NCBI GenBank assembly: GCA_029237695.1 | Contig: CM055265.1 | Coordinates: 112,208,773-112,272,772 of the forward strand | Origin: Conchocele bisecta | Taxonomy: Eukaryota > Mollusca > Bivalvia > Lucinida > Thyasiridae | DNA: 64,000 bases | Direction: 5' to 3' | In this document: positions 33,947 to 44,256 of the stretch, piece after piece | How positions within the stretch are numbered: the stretch's first letter is position 1 | Layout of the letters: each line of letters begins with the position of its first letter | The notes under the pieces: model-generated | Seen by the model: the letters and a program-made list of their open reading frames with translations, nothing else | What the model was told of the DNA's origin: nothing | Databases searched by the model: none | Made by a program: the position numbers and the translations under genes

Positions 33947-36668
33947 TTAGCTCGCCTGCACGAAGTGCAGAGCTTATGGCATACCCCCGGCGTCGTCGGC
34001 GTCCACAAACTTAACGTTCGGTAAATGTCTTATAACTTCTGTTTAATTTCATGGAACACCTTGCTATTTCATACATGCATTCTTCAGATGACCCTCTATC
34101 ATGCTGTAGCAAATCCATGACCCACCACCCAACCCTTACCCCATGGTCAAGGTCACAAACTTAGCACATTCATAAACTTAACGTTGGGTAAATGTCTTTT
34201 AACATTTGTTTCCTTTCATGGAACGCCTTGATATTTCATACATGCATTCCTCAGATGATCCTCTATCATGCTGTAGCAACTCCATGACCCACCACCCAAC
34301 CCTTACCCCAAGGTCAAGGTCACAAACTTAGCACATTCATAAACTTAACGTTGGGGTAAATGTCTTATAACATCATCCTTTCATGGAACGCCTTGATATT
34401 TCATGCATGCATTCCTCAGTTGACCCTGTATCACGCTGTAGCAAGTCCACAACCCACCACCCAACCCTTACCCCAAGGTCAAGGTCACAAACTTAGCATG
34501 TTTATAAACTTAACGTTGGGGTAAATGTTGTGTAACTTCTGTTTCGTTACAGTGAACACTTTGATAGTTCATACATGCATTCATCTCATGATCCTCTATT
34601 GTGCTACAGCAAATCCATGACACCCCCCCCCACCCCTTTCCCCAAGATCAACATCATAAACTTAACGTTGGAGTAAATGTCTTTTTATTATGCCCCCGCC
34701 ACCCAATGGTGAGGGGGGCATATAGTGTTACCGGCGTCCGTACGTACGTAACGTCCCGAAACCTTAACGCTCGGGTAAATTGCTTATAATTTCTGTTTCC
34801 TTGCTCGGATCTGCTTCACATTTCACACACGCATTGCTCCAATGGTCCTCTCCCGCCCTGCGACAAATCCACATTCGTCCCGCCCCCGCTAAGGCCAGGG
34901 TCAAGGTCACAGACTTGATGCGTTCGAAACCTTAACAATCGGGTAAATGGCTTATAATTTCTGGTTTCCTTGCTCGGATCTGCTTCACTTCACACACGCA
35001 TTGCTCCAATGATCCTCTACCGCCCTGTGACAAATCCACATTCGTCCCGCCCCCACTAAGCCCGGGTCAAGGTCACAGACTTGGTGCGTTTGAAACCTTA
35101 ACGCTCGGGTAAATGGCTTGTAATTTGTGTTTCCTTGCTCGGATCTGCTTCACATTTCACACACGCATTGCTCCAATGATCCTCTACCGCCCTGTGACAA
35201 ATCCACATTCATCCCGCCCCCACTAAGCCCCGGGTCAAGGTCACAGACTTGGTGCGTTTGAAACCTTAACGCTCGGGTAAATGGCTTGTAATTTGTGTTT
35301 CATTGCTCGGATCTGCTTGAAATTTCACACATGCATTGCTCCACTGGTCCTCTACCGCTCTGTGACAAATCCACATTCGTCACGCCCCGGCTAAGCCCAG
35401 GGTCAAGGTCACAGACTTGGTGCGTTTGAAACCTTAATGCTCGAGTAAATGGCTTATAATTTCTGTTTCCTTGCTTGGATCTGCTTCACATTTCACACAC
35501 GCATTGCTCCAATGGTCCTCTGCACAATTGTGACAAATCCAAATTTGGTCGCCCGCACGCTAAGCCCAGGGTCAAGGTCACAGACTTGGTGCATGAAACC
35601 TTGTAAGCACAGACTTGTTGCCAATGACTAACCCCTCGAGTTTAAATGCGAGTAAAGGCTTATAATTTGTGTTTCCTTGCTCGGATCTGCTTCACATTTC
35701 ACACACGCATTACTCCAATAGTCCTCTGCCACTCTGTGACAAATCCACATTCGTCCCGCCCGCGCTAAGCCTAGGGTCAAGGTCACAGACTTGGTGCGTT
35801 CGAAACCTTAACGCTCGAGTAAATGGCTTATAATTTCTGTTTCCTTGCTCGGATCTGCTTTACATTTCACACACACATTGCTCCAATGGTCCTCTACTGC
35901 CCTGTGACAAATCCACATTCGTCCCGCCCCCGCTAAGGCCAGGGTCAAGGTCACAGACTAGGTGCATTCGAAACCTTAACATTCAGTTAAATGGCTTATA
36001 ATTTGTGTTTCCTTGCTCGGATCTGCTTCACATTTCACACACGCATTGCTCCAAATGTCCTCTACCGCCCTGTGACAAATCAACATTCGTCCCGCCCCCG
36101 CTAAGCCCAGGGTCAAGGTCACAGCCTTGGTGCGTTCAAAACCTTAACGCTCCGGTAAATGGCTTATAATCAAATATGCCTCGTTTTCTTTGGCTGCCAG
36201 CGGGGGCATTCGTGTGCCGACAGGCCACATTTCTAGTAACTTCTGTTTCTTTACAGTGAACGCCTTGATATTTCATACATGCATTCATCTGATGATACTC
36301 TATCGTGCTATAGCAAATCCATGTCCCACCCCCACCCCTTTCCCCAAGGTCACAAACTTAACACATTCATAAACTTAACGTTGGGGTAAATGTCTTATAA
36401 CATCTGTTTCCTTTCATGGAACGCCTTGATATTTCATACATGCATTCCTCAGATGACCCTCTATCATGCATTCATCTTAATATGCTATATTATACTATAG
36501 CAAACCCACGACCCACCTTGCACCACTGACCCCAATGTCAATGTCCACTGCACGCCCCTTGACCCAAGGTCAAGTTATATAATATTCATGTTTTTTTATG
36601 CAACTGTGCCAAGTTTGAGTGAAGGCTGCCAACAAGCGAGCTTCGTTGTCTTCTGACAACTCTTGTTA
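33947..36668 (+). mobile_element. Helentron-like family A, nested in B
   Basis: The 5' end ttagctcgcctgcacgaagt folds with gcagagct (ctgcac-gaa-gtgcag) and is followed by ggcgtcgtcggcgtc. Monomers of about 165 bp carry aaacttaacgttggggtaaa, tatttcatacatgcattcct and ccccaaggtcaaggtcacaa. The 3' end is aagcgagcttc, hairpin gttgt-cttctg-acaac, then tcttgtta. 5' agctcgc and 3' gcgagct pair. The host site is intact without A at 40421-40440 (cgaccatttttataaaacgg), which shows insertion at a T-rich site with no duplication. Confidence 0.85.
34687..36237 (+). mobile_element. Helentron-like family C, nested in A
   Basis: 5' hairpin tatgcccccgccacccaatg, then gtgaggggggcatatagtgt. About eight monomers of 168 bp carry gaaaccttaacgctcgggta, tcacatttcacacacgcatt, ctaccgccctgtgacaaatc and agggtcaaggtcacagactt. 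The 3' end is agcgggggcattcgtgtgcc, then gacaggccacatttctagt. It splits an A monomer between gtaaatgtcttt and taacttctgtttc. 5' atgcccccg and 3' cgggggcat are the subterminal inverted repeats. Confidence 0.8.
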
Positions 36669-37645
36669 TAAAATGGTACGTATTATGTTTTACCGCGGGG
36701 CGGGCGGGCAGCGGGTAGAAAAAGTGCATAGTTTGTGTACACAACTCCTCTGAAACCATTCTGTCGATCGATCTGAAACTATACACACGTCTTCTACACA
36801 TATTGAAGATGTGCACCTTGGTCTTTTTATGGCGAAAAAAGTATTTTTTAACAAAGATGTCACCTTTTTAACTTAGCCATTTTTTCTACATTTGTGTATA
36901 CAATTCTATATAGGGTACAGAGTTTGTATACACACCTCCTCTGAAATCTTTCAGTCGATTGATCTGAAACTATGCACACTTCTTCTATACATATTGAAGA
37001 TGTTCACCTTGGTGTTTTTATGCCGAACAAATATTTTTTAACAAAATTGTAACCTTTTTTCTACATTTTTTTATACAATTCTATATAAGGTACAGAGTTT
37101 GTGTACAGAACTCCTCTGAAACCGTTCAGTCGATCGATCTGAAACTATACACACGTCTGACTATACACACGTCTGAAGATGTGCACCTTCATTTTTTTAT
37201 GCTGAAAAAATATTTGTTTACAAAAATATCACCTTTTTAACTTAGCCATTTTTTCTACATTTTCTATCCAATTCTATATTCCGTAATGTCTACTTCACAC
37301 ATCTCTAGCTAAATTAGTATACCTGTTTATCAGAGCAAGGGGGAAGAATTAATGCTATAGATTTTCAAATTCTTGATCATTAATGTTTCTTGCCTTGGTG
37401 ACAGCTTCACATTTCTGCATCTTCGCTATCTGGCCCATCTTCGACGGGCGTATTTTGTGAATTGCGGCACTCTTGTTCTCCACAAAAACATGGTTTGGCA
37501 GCACTTCAGAATCATTTCCTATGAAACGGCTTTTCATGTACTGTCAAACCATTTTTTTATGGAGACAAAAAGACAGCATATGAAACATCAGCAGGCGACA
37601 ACTTTCGTTATAGCGACAATTATGGTCCTGCATTCTAAGGGTTAA

Positions 37646-38275
37646 ACAATTTGTCAGCGATCTAGGCTATATGGGTCATTTCATTATTTACATGTATTAT
37701 AAACTATAATGTAAGTATACTAACCGTATTGCCTTCAATGGAATCATTATAGTCTTAGTCCGCTGTCTAAATGTTTAATTTGTTCAAACTTACTTGTCTG
37801 CATATTACTTTCAGCTGTTAGACGGATGTACAATCCCGATCAAGCAATCAAATTCACAAATTGTTGGAAATACCCTAAAGTCCGTTTTTGTCAGCCGGCG
37901 GATAAAATAGGATTTGAGAGGTTTACGATCACAAGTGGCCCGGACTAAAATGAGTTATAGTTATATGCTACATGTTCATTGTTTGCTGGATGCTGGATGC
38001 AAATGACATCATGACCAGACTACACTTAAAATGATTAGTTTGGCACGGATGGTGACGTAAGGGTTGTTCTTAATGTGGGAGCATACTAGAATAGCTGGAG
38101 AAACCCCATTTGTCTGATCTGTCGACCACCAGTACCGGTAATTAGTAATTAACCATATCAGCCATAAATTTGTAATTATGAATGATATATGACTGGGCTT
38201 TGTCTCTACCATGGCAATTTTCAGAGTGTTTGATGAATCAGATAAGTGGTAGAAGTATGTCATATTATAAGATAT
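37646..38275. other. Intron sequence, no gene seen
   Basis: Unique AT-rich DNA between the nested cluster and the MITE that precedes exon C. Confidence 0.4.
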
Positions 38276-38279
38276 TTGA

Positions 38280-38488
38280 ATCTTTTCCGACTAGTGTCGA
38301 ACCAGATCAGCCTTTGCATCCGCACAGTCTGATCAGGATCTGCACTGTTCGACATTCCATCAATGAAACAGCCGTCATGCTTCTAACTAGCAATATAGAT
38401 TGTTATCTGGCTACAGGAGTGTGCAATTTGATCAGGAGCTACACTGATCACAAATCCCGTAAGCCCCATTTCTCAAGTCACAGTCACA
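38280..38488. mobile_element. 241-bp-family MITE abutting an exon
   Basis: Contains gatcagcctttgcatccgc, gtctgatcaggatctgcact and the 3' terminus cccatttctcaagtcacagt. It ends about 13 bp before the splice acceptor of the next exon, so the intron side of this acceptor is MITE-derived or directly MITE-adjacent. Confidence 0.65.
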
Positions 38489-38501
38489 ATTTCATTTTCA
38501 G

Positions 38502-38603
38502 ACACAATGCCATCCTCGAAGTCTGGTAGTGAAAACAACCGACCGGCATTGCCTACACAACAACGGGTGTCTACATCCAGACCTGTTGACCGTCTTTCCA
38601 CTG
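38502..38603 (+). CDS. Senataxin-like gene, repeated linker exon (C)
   Basis: 102 bp between acceptor tttcattttcag and donor gtatgt, phase 1-1. It encodes TMPSSKSGSENNRPALPTQQ followed by a segment ending RPVDRLSTG across the junction, homologous to the 13019 exon (SSTG end, KS-x-S-D/E start) but 12 bp shorter. The intron upstream is replaced by a MITE. Confidence 0.6.
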
Positions 38604-39190
38604 GTATGTATACAACTCAATAGAATACCAGTTACATCAATTGTCCATTGTAAACATGTACACCCACCCACACCCACATATATATCCTGATGAGACGGCA
38701 TGTCTCGAGCCGGCTCATCTGGATCTACACTGTTTGCCAATGCCACTATACAGGTCTGTGATGTTGAAAGGGTTTATGATACAGGTAGAAAATAGTAACA
38801 GTAGGGAACTGCGTGAACAGAAAATTCTTAAAAATCTTCTGTTGTAGTTAGTTGGAAGCAAGCGATGGGTAATTTAACGATCGGGATTCATCCTTACCGG
38901 AATCCCGACCGCAGACCTGGTTTTGGCCCTCGATTACGTCTTTGGCTTTCTTGTATTTGATGGTTGAATCTGTTTATACCCCTTATAAGAGTAATACTAC
39001 CAATATTACTTTTAGGGGATGGGGCCAAGTGACATTGGTGTGGTATATACCTGACACCAGGTCAGCTTATTCTAATTTCAGGGCTGAATATATCTTTATC
39101 TCGATGTAAATATCCGTTCCGATTTTGGGATCCCTCCCACCCCCATGAAATGGTGTTTATAACAACTCTATACAGTAAAGAATAGAACAA
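38604..39190. other. Intron with repeat fragments
   Basis: Contains catcctgatgagacggcatg (MITE-like, also near 205) and a fragment tgtttatacccctta, then ttacttttaggggat and tggtgtggtat, that recurs at 55665-55780 and 56365-56480. Confidence 0.45.
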
Positions 39191-39486
39191 AACAAGAACA
39201 TTTTGGCGGCATTTTGGCGGCCATTTTGTCTGTTCAGACAATTGTGGAAAGCTATTGCATCACTAACTCCTGTATTTTCCATTTATTTGTGAAGGAAAAT
39301 AATGTATATGTGTTTCAACTTTATGAATGTCTGTATTTGTTCGTAACAGCACACAACTCGCAGAAAAATGTTGTAAAACAGCCTATTTCGGCAGCCATTT
39401 TGAAATGTATTGCCATTTACGGATGTAATTACATGTTAGATGGCTCAAAGTATATTGATTTTGGGGGCTGCCACAACATTAGAATT

Positions 39487-40046
39487 ACTGTCTGTTCCAC
39501 GTTTTGCTGCCGACGAACTTTTGGCCATTAAACACATTAAATCCAAAAAATATTTAAATGTAAGTACTTTTTCATCAATAACAAAAAAGTTACCCTTCCC
39601 AAAACAAATTATTTGATGAAATTCCTTAAAATATTTATTTTATTGCGAAAAAAAAGATTTTCCTATGGGAATTTAACATAGGGGCTAAAATAGATTTATT
39701 TTTAGATTTTTTTTATTTGTGGACCGATTTTCAAAACTAACTTTTGTTTTCTTAGTTACATCATTTCCAAGCTATCTAGTCATGTTTCTGAGTCAATTAC
39801 CAAAATTTTCATTATTTTTCACTGCTCCCCCATCTGTTCCGCCTTTTTTTCTCCCATATTAAATTCTTATAGGAAATTTTTTTTTTCGCAGTTAAATCAA
39901 CATTTGATGGAATTTCATCAATCAAAATGTTTTGGGGAGGGTGATTTTTGTTATTGGTGAAAAAAGTACTTGCATTTAAATATGTTTTAGATTTAAATTG
40001 TTTAATAGCCAACAGTTCGTCGGCAGGAAAACGTGGAACTGACAGT
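39487..40046. mobile_element. MITE family M, intact copy 2
   Basis: Ends actgtctgttccacgttttg and acgtggaactgacagt. Collinear with 33011-33575, as part of a duplication spanning about 39190-42255. Confidence 0.75.
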
Positions 40047-40417
40047 AGTGAATATTGTAGACTTGGCACATTTGTTCTTGCTACTGATCTTATTAAAGTC
40101 AACAATAATGACCCTGATGGTTGCAAAAGGCAGATGAAATTGGATAGTGCTAAGCCATTTCCGGGTGTGTCAAGGGCGCCTGGCAACAGATATAGATCTT
40201 ATAGGATTGTCTAGCCGATTACCCGACATTAAACCCAATTACCCGACATTAAACCCAATTTAATCAGCCAATCAATACGAATGATCAGTCGATCAGTCGA
40301 TCAGTCGAACATTAATATTCATATGGTTTTCTCTCATCCATTGTGCATAGGGAACCTTAACCCTTACAATGCTGAATTAAATTCGGTCGTCACCTGTTTC
40401 TTTTTTAAGCTCCATTT

Positions 40418-42064
40418 TTATACGACCATTTTTATAAAACGGTACGTATTATGTTTTACCGCGTGGCGGGCGGGTATAAAAATTGCATAGTTTGTGTACA
40501 CAACTCCCCTGAAACCGTTCAGTCGATCGATCTGAAACTATACACACGTCTTCTACACATATTGAAGATGTGCACCTTGGTCTTTTTATGGCGAAAAAGT
40601 ATTTTTTAACAAAAATATCACATTTTTAACTTAGCCATTTTTTCTACATTTTTGTATACCAGTCTATATAGGGTACCGAGTTTGTGAACACAACTCCTCT
40701 GAAACCGTTCAGTAGATCGATCTGAAACTATACACACGTCTTCTACACATATTGAAGATGTGCACCTTGGTGTTTTTATGCCGAGAAAATATTTTTTAAC
40801 AAAAATATCACCTTTTTAACTTAGCCATTGTTTCTACATTTTTGTATACAATTCTATATAGGGTACAGAGTTTGTATACACAACTCCTCTGAAACCTTTC
40901 AGTCGATCGATCTGAAACTATGCACACTTCTTCTATACATATTGACGATGTTCACCTGTGTGCTTTTATGCCGAAAAATAGTTTTTAACAAACATATACC
41001 GGTAACCTTTTTAACTTAGCCATTTTTTCGACATTTTTGTATACAATTCTATATAGGGTACAGAGTTTGTGTACACAACTCCTCTGAAACCGTTCAGTCG
41101 ATCGATCTGAAACTATACACACGTCTTCTTCACATATTGAAGATGTCCGCCTTGGTGTTTTTATGCTGAAAAAGTGTTTGTTTACAAAAATATCACCTTT
41201 TTTTCTACATTTTTTCTATCCAATTCTATATTCCGTAATGTCTACTTCACACATCTCTAGCTAAATTAGTATACAGGGATCCTCCATATTATCGGACAAA
41301 AATGGCAGTTTTTTAAAGATATTTTTCTTAAAATAGCAGCTACGGGCATGAACTTTTCACAAAAGGGTTTTGCTCTCTCAACGCATGTAAACTATTTAGC
41401 AAAATGTGCCATCTTTCTCACTTAAAATTGGGTCAGAGCATCAGTCGTAAAATTGCCCCAAAATTAACATCTGCAATCAGTTATCTGGACAAAAGTATAA
41501 TCGTCTTATAACTTCTATTCTCACATTGAAATCATAAGTTTATCGCCTGTAAACCAGTGTAAACATCATTGTGTAGTTCCGCAGAAAAATCAATCACCCT
41601 TCGCTTTTTGGAAAACAACATATTTATTGAAGTTATTGTATTTATAGAACAACTCGGTAATGATGTAATGGGCGCACTCGGTTTTTGATGTTGTAAACAA
41701 CTTGTGGACAGAGTTGGGGATTTTTTTCAGCAAATTTTACTAAAATGTTTACCTTGACGACATATTCTTCACACTGGTATGGAAACAGCAAGCAGCTGCG
41801 TGACTTATATGTATTCGCTGCAATATCGGATCAAAAGAATGCGCTTAATTAACAGATATTTTCATTTGTCCGATAAACTGATTGTCCAGATAACTGGTAT
41901 GACCCCTGTACCTGTTTATCAGAGCAAGGGGGGAAGAAATAATGCTATAGATTTTCAAATGCTCATTAATGTTTGTTGCCTTGGTGACAGCTTCAAATTT
42001 CTGCATCTTCGCTATCTGGCCCATCTTCGACAAGCGTATTTTGTGACTTGCGGCACTCTTGTTC
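40418..42064 (+). mobile_element. Helentron-like family B, copy 2
   Basis: 5' tttatacgaccatttttata, four monomers, 3' cgacaagcgtattttgtgac, then ttgcggcactcttgtt. The uninterrupted 5' end at 40421-40440 is the empty site for element A. Confidence 0.75.
41274..41908. mobile_element. Tigger/pogo-like MITE with TA target duplication
   Basis: The left end cagggatcctccatattatc, then ggacaa, and the right end ttgtccagataactggtatg, then acccctg, are imperfect TIRs. TA flanks both sides (41272-41273 and 41909-41910). Copy 1 of the duplicated locus shows the unoccupied site at 37320-37321 (agtaTAcctgttt). I do not trust the open frame that begins inside it. Confidence 0.85.
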
Positions 42065-42231
42065 TCCATAAAAACATGGTTTGGCAGCACTTCAGAATAA
42101 TTTCCTATGAAACAGCTTTTCATGTACTGTCAAACCATTTTTTTATGGAGACAAAAAGACAGCATATGAAACATCAGCAGGCGACAACTTTCGTTACAGC
42201 GACAATTATGGTCCCGCATTCTAAGGGTTAA

Positions 42232-42770
42232 ACAATTTGTCAGCGATCTAGGCTTGCAAACCTGTCTGTATATGAGGGACCATCTCTGAAAAAACTTTGC
42301 AACGTTTGCGACCATTGGAGCCCACGATCAGCCTGTGCATCCGTTTATTTTGATCAGGGCTTAAGATGATCACAATTCCGTCACTGACGTCATCATTTGT
42401 GTGACCTTGACCATGAGTGGCTTGCCACTTTGGACGAATCAGCATCGTGTAAACACACAGTTTCGAAACTAATGATGGAGTTTTATAACGTGCGTGGAAT
42501 GCATTATGCATATTGGGATTTACCGTTAATGGCGTCATGCCATATTTTTTCATGGCAAAATGACACCGACCGATATGGGCCCGGTAAATGTTTTCAAAAG
42601 TTAACTCAAATGATAGAGGCCAGATTGTGATTCGGCAGAGAAAATGTCGACCGAATTACCCACATCGACTGCCGACATCATTGTTAATTCGCGCTTCGGT
42701 AACGACCGCCGCAGGGTACATTGACATCGGGATGAGCGGTGACCGTTTAATGAAATTGGATCACTAGTTT
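42232..42770. other. Intron sequence with a MITE fragment
   Basis: gatcagcctgtgcatccg and gatcagggctt at 42328-42364 belong to the 241-bp MITE family. A 77-codon open frame at 42397-42630 lacks splice context and I do not recognise it. Confidence 0.4.
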
Positions 42771-42809
42771 GGGACGATAATTAATGACCGCGCCTATACC
42801 TCCGTCACT

Positions 42810-43090
42810 CGACCATACCTCCTCCTCCACTGGTGCGTATAGACCAGTATAAAAATAGATTGCCAAACTGGGAAAACCACAAGTAACGAGTAACTTGTCC
42901 TTTGGACAGCTTCGGTGACATTGTCTGTGTTAGAATTGGTAAGTTTGTCGGTTAAACGTCACAGTGATTAGTTACGAGACCTTCGGTAGTCGACCATACT
43001 GCCACTGGTACGTATAGACCAGTATAAAAATAGATTACCAAACTTGGAAAACCACAAGTAACAAGTAGACCAGTCTAAAAATAGGTTAGC
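42810..43090. repeat. Tandem pair ending like exon donor sites
   Basis: ctcgaccatacctcctcc, then tccactg|gtgcgtatagac, near 42832, and gtcgaccatactgccactg|gtacgtatagac near 43007, are followed by the shared ccagtataaaaatagatt. The phrases resemble the 3' ends of exons B and C (gaccg, then ttccactg|gta(g/t)gta). They may be decayed donor halves of further duplicated exons. I found no matching acceptor in frame. Confidence 0.4.
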
Positions 43091-43143
43091 GAACTTGGAA
43101 ACTGAGTAATTTCCATGAGGACAGCTTATGGGTCATCATTGGC

Positions 43144-43226
43144 GTTAGAATTGGCAGCGATTGTCACTTTGATGTCGCGTTGCTAGGCAACGTGACGTGA
43201 AACTGACAAATTCCGCCAATTCTAAC
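43144..43226. mobile_element. Short MITE carrying an X-box palindrome
   Basis: Ends gttagaattggc and gccaattctaac are a perfect 12-bp inverted repeat. At the centre, 43179-43191, is gttgctaggcaac, followed by gtgacgtgaa. A partial copy of the end occurs at 42933 (gttagaattgg). Confidence 0.7.
43179..43191. promoter_or_regulatory. RFX X-box-like site
   Basis: gttgctaggcaac matches the RFX consensus palindrome (GTTGCC-N-GGCAAC type) with one base different, and a CRE-like tgacgtga lies 3 bp away. The match is by sequence only; function is inference. Confidence 0.4.
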
Positions 43227-43448
43227 ATAAAGAATGCCCTGGAAGTTGTTTGTAAGAAATGAAGTTTCTTACCGATTTCCCAGTTCAGGCACCTATTATG
43301 TGACTTGTCTTGATTTCATGCACTTGTTACACGGCCTGTTTGGCTCGGGTTCAAATGATTTAGAAATGTATGTGCAAATGACATAATCAGTCATCTGATT
43401 GGTTGCCCCCAATCCCAACATAGAGCAGTCAAAGTCGGATGATTTAGA

Positions 43449-43842
43449 TTAACCCTTACAATGCTGAAATAAATTTTGTCGTCTGCTGTTTATTTTATTT
43501 TTCATTTTTCTCATTAAAAAAATGTGTAGCTAGTGTTATCGGTAACGAGCGCGCTTCTCACCAATGCGGCCCCGGGTTTGATCCTCAGCCGGGGCAGGAT
43601 GTGAGATGTTACGGTGGTCGCCAGATCGGACGAGTGGGTTTCCTCCGGGTACTCCAGTTTCCTCCCACATTGATGACCCCCTTCACCTTCATCTGCGCCA
43701 ATGAAAGCATTTGTATATGTGCTCTCGTGCTTGTTTGTAATCGTTGTAAAATAAATAAAGTTTAAACTTTTATTGTCAGAGAAAAAAGACAAAATATAAA
43801 ACTGATGATAACAATTTATGTTTCCCACATTCTAAGGGTTCA
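43449..43842. mobile_element. TTAA MITE with a SINE inserted
   Basis: Starts TTAAcccttacaatgctgaa and ends cattctaagggTTca, a decayed TTAA. It is the third copy of the family at 33871 and 40357. Its interior carries a SINE at about 43525-43765. Confidence 0.65.
43525..43765 (+). mobile_element. SINE with tttcctccgggtactccag domain
   Basis: Tract taacgagcgcgcttctcacc, then a B-box-like cgggtttgatcctc, then gtgggtttcctccgggtact and ccagtttcctcccac, then an A-rich tail with aaataaataaagt. The central domain is one I associate with widespread invertebrate SINEs. Confidence 0.65.
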
Positions 43843-43904
43843 GGGTACAACTGCCAAACTCATACTCTCAATCATTCCACTAATCAATAAATTTCCAGGT
43901 TCAG

Positions 43905-44011
43905 ACAAGTATAGACACACATCAGCTGGCAGTGGACGGGGTGTGACCGACCCTAGAATGGGGCCCACCGGAGCCGCCAAGGTCAATCTCATGGCCAAGG
44001 TCCCGTTACAG
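43905..44011 (+). CDS. Senataxin-like gene, exon
   Basis: 107 bp between an acceptor ccaggttcag and donor gtatct; it enters in phase 1 and leaves in phase 0. The product is KYRHTSAGSGRGVTDPRMGP, then TGAAKVNLMAKVPLQ. GC-rich codons contrast with the AT-rich flanks. An alternative acceptor six bases upstream (tttccag) keeps the same frame. Entry phase matches exon C and exit phase matches the 53923 exon, which supports one transcript. Confidence 0.6.
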
Positions 44012-44167
44012 GTATCTATACCTCTGCTCTGACTTTCAGCAGTGATATTATTATACCCCGGGCTTTACGTGTCGAGGGGTATATACTCTGTCGGTCTGTC
44101 CATAATATTTGCGTTTGTTTGTCATGCCAGGCAACGGCCAGGGGTATCAGTGAGCCTCTGCTCACAT
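44012..44167. other. Short intron segment
   Basis: Includes attataccccgggctttacg, then gtcgaggggtatatact, which resembles the 5' hairpin head (tataccccg, cggggtata) of a Helentron-like element, truncated. Confidence 0.4.
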
Positions 44168-44256
44168 GCTCTATTGTCTGTTTCACGGTTTGCTGCCGAC
44201 GAACATTTAGCCATTAAACACATTAAATCTAAAAAATATTTAAACGTAACTACTTT

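Larger units (their letters stand above)
33932..37477 (+). mobile_element. Helentron-like family B, copy 1 (interrupted by A)
   Basis: 5' part tttatacgaccgtttt, then, after the A insertion, tataaaatggtacgtattat and gttttaccgcgggg. The body is about 190-bp monomers with gtgtacacaactcctctgaa, gttcagtcgatcgatctgaa, catattgaagatgtgcacct and ttaacttagccattttttct. The 3' end is tcgacgggcgtattttgtga, then gcggcactcttgtt. 5' atacgaccg and 3' cgggcgtat form the subterminal inverted repeat. Confidence 0.75.
33871..37645. mobile_element. TTAA-flanked MITE hosting three nested elements
   Basis: The ends TTAAcccttacaatgctga and gcattctaagggTTAA give TTAA on both sides and an inverted cccttag/caatg end, the signature of piggyBac-type transposition. 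The interior is interrupted by Helentron-like B (33932-37477). Paralogous copies: 40357-42231 and 43449-43842. Confidence 0.7.
40357..42231. mobile_element. TTAA MITE carrying Helentron B copy 2
   Basis: TTAAcccttacaatgctgaa to cattctaagggTTAA, paralogous to 33871-37645. It lacks the A and C insertions but has a Tigger-like MITE that copy 1 lacks. The two copies therefore date the insertions relative to the duplication. Confidence 0.7.

Noticed and set aside
41779..42231. 150-codon open frame
   Set aside because: It starts inside the Tigger-like MITE and continues into the 3' end of Helentron B; a chance fusion of two non-coding repeats.
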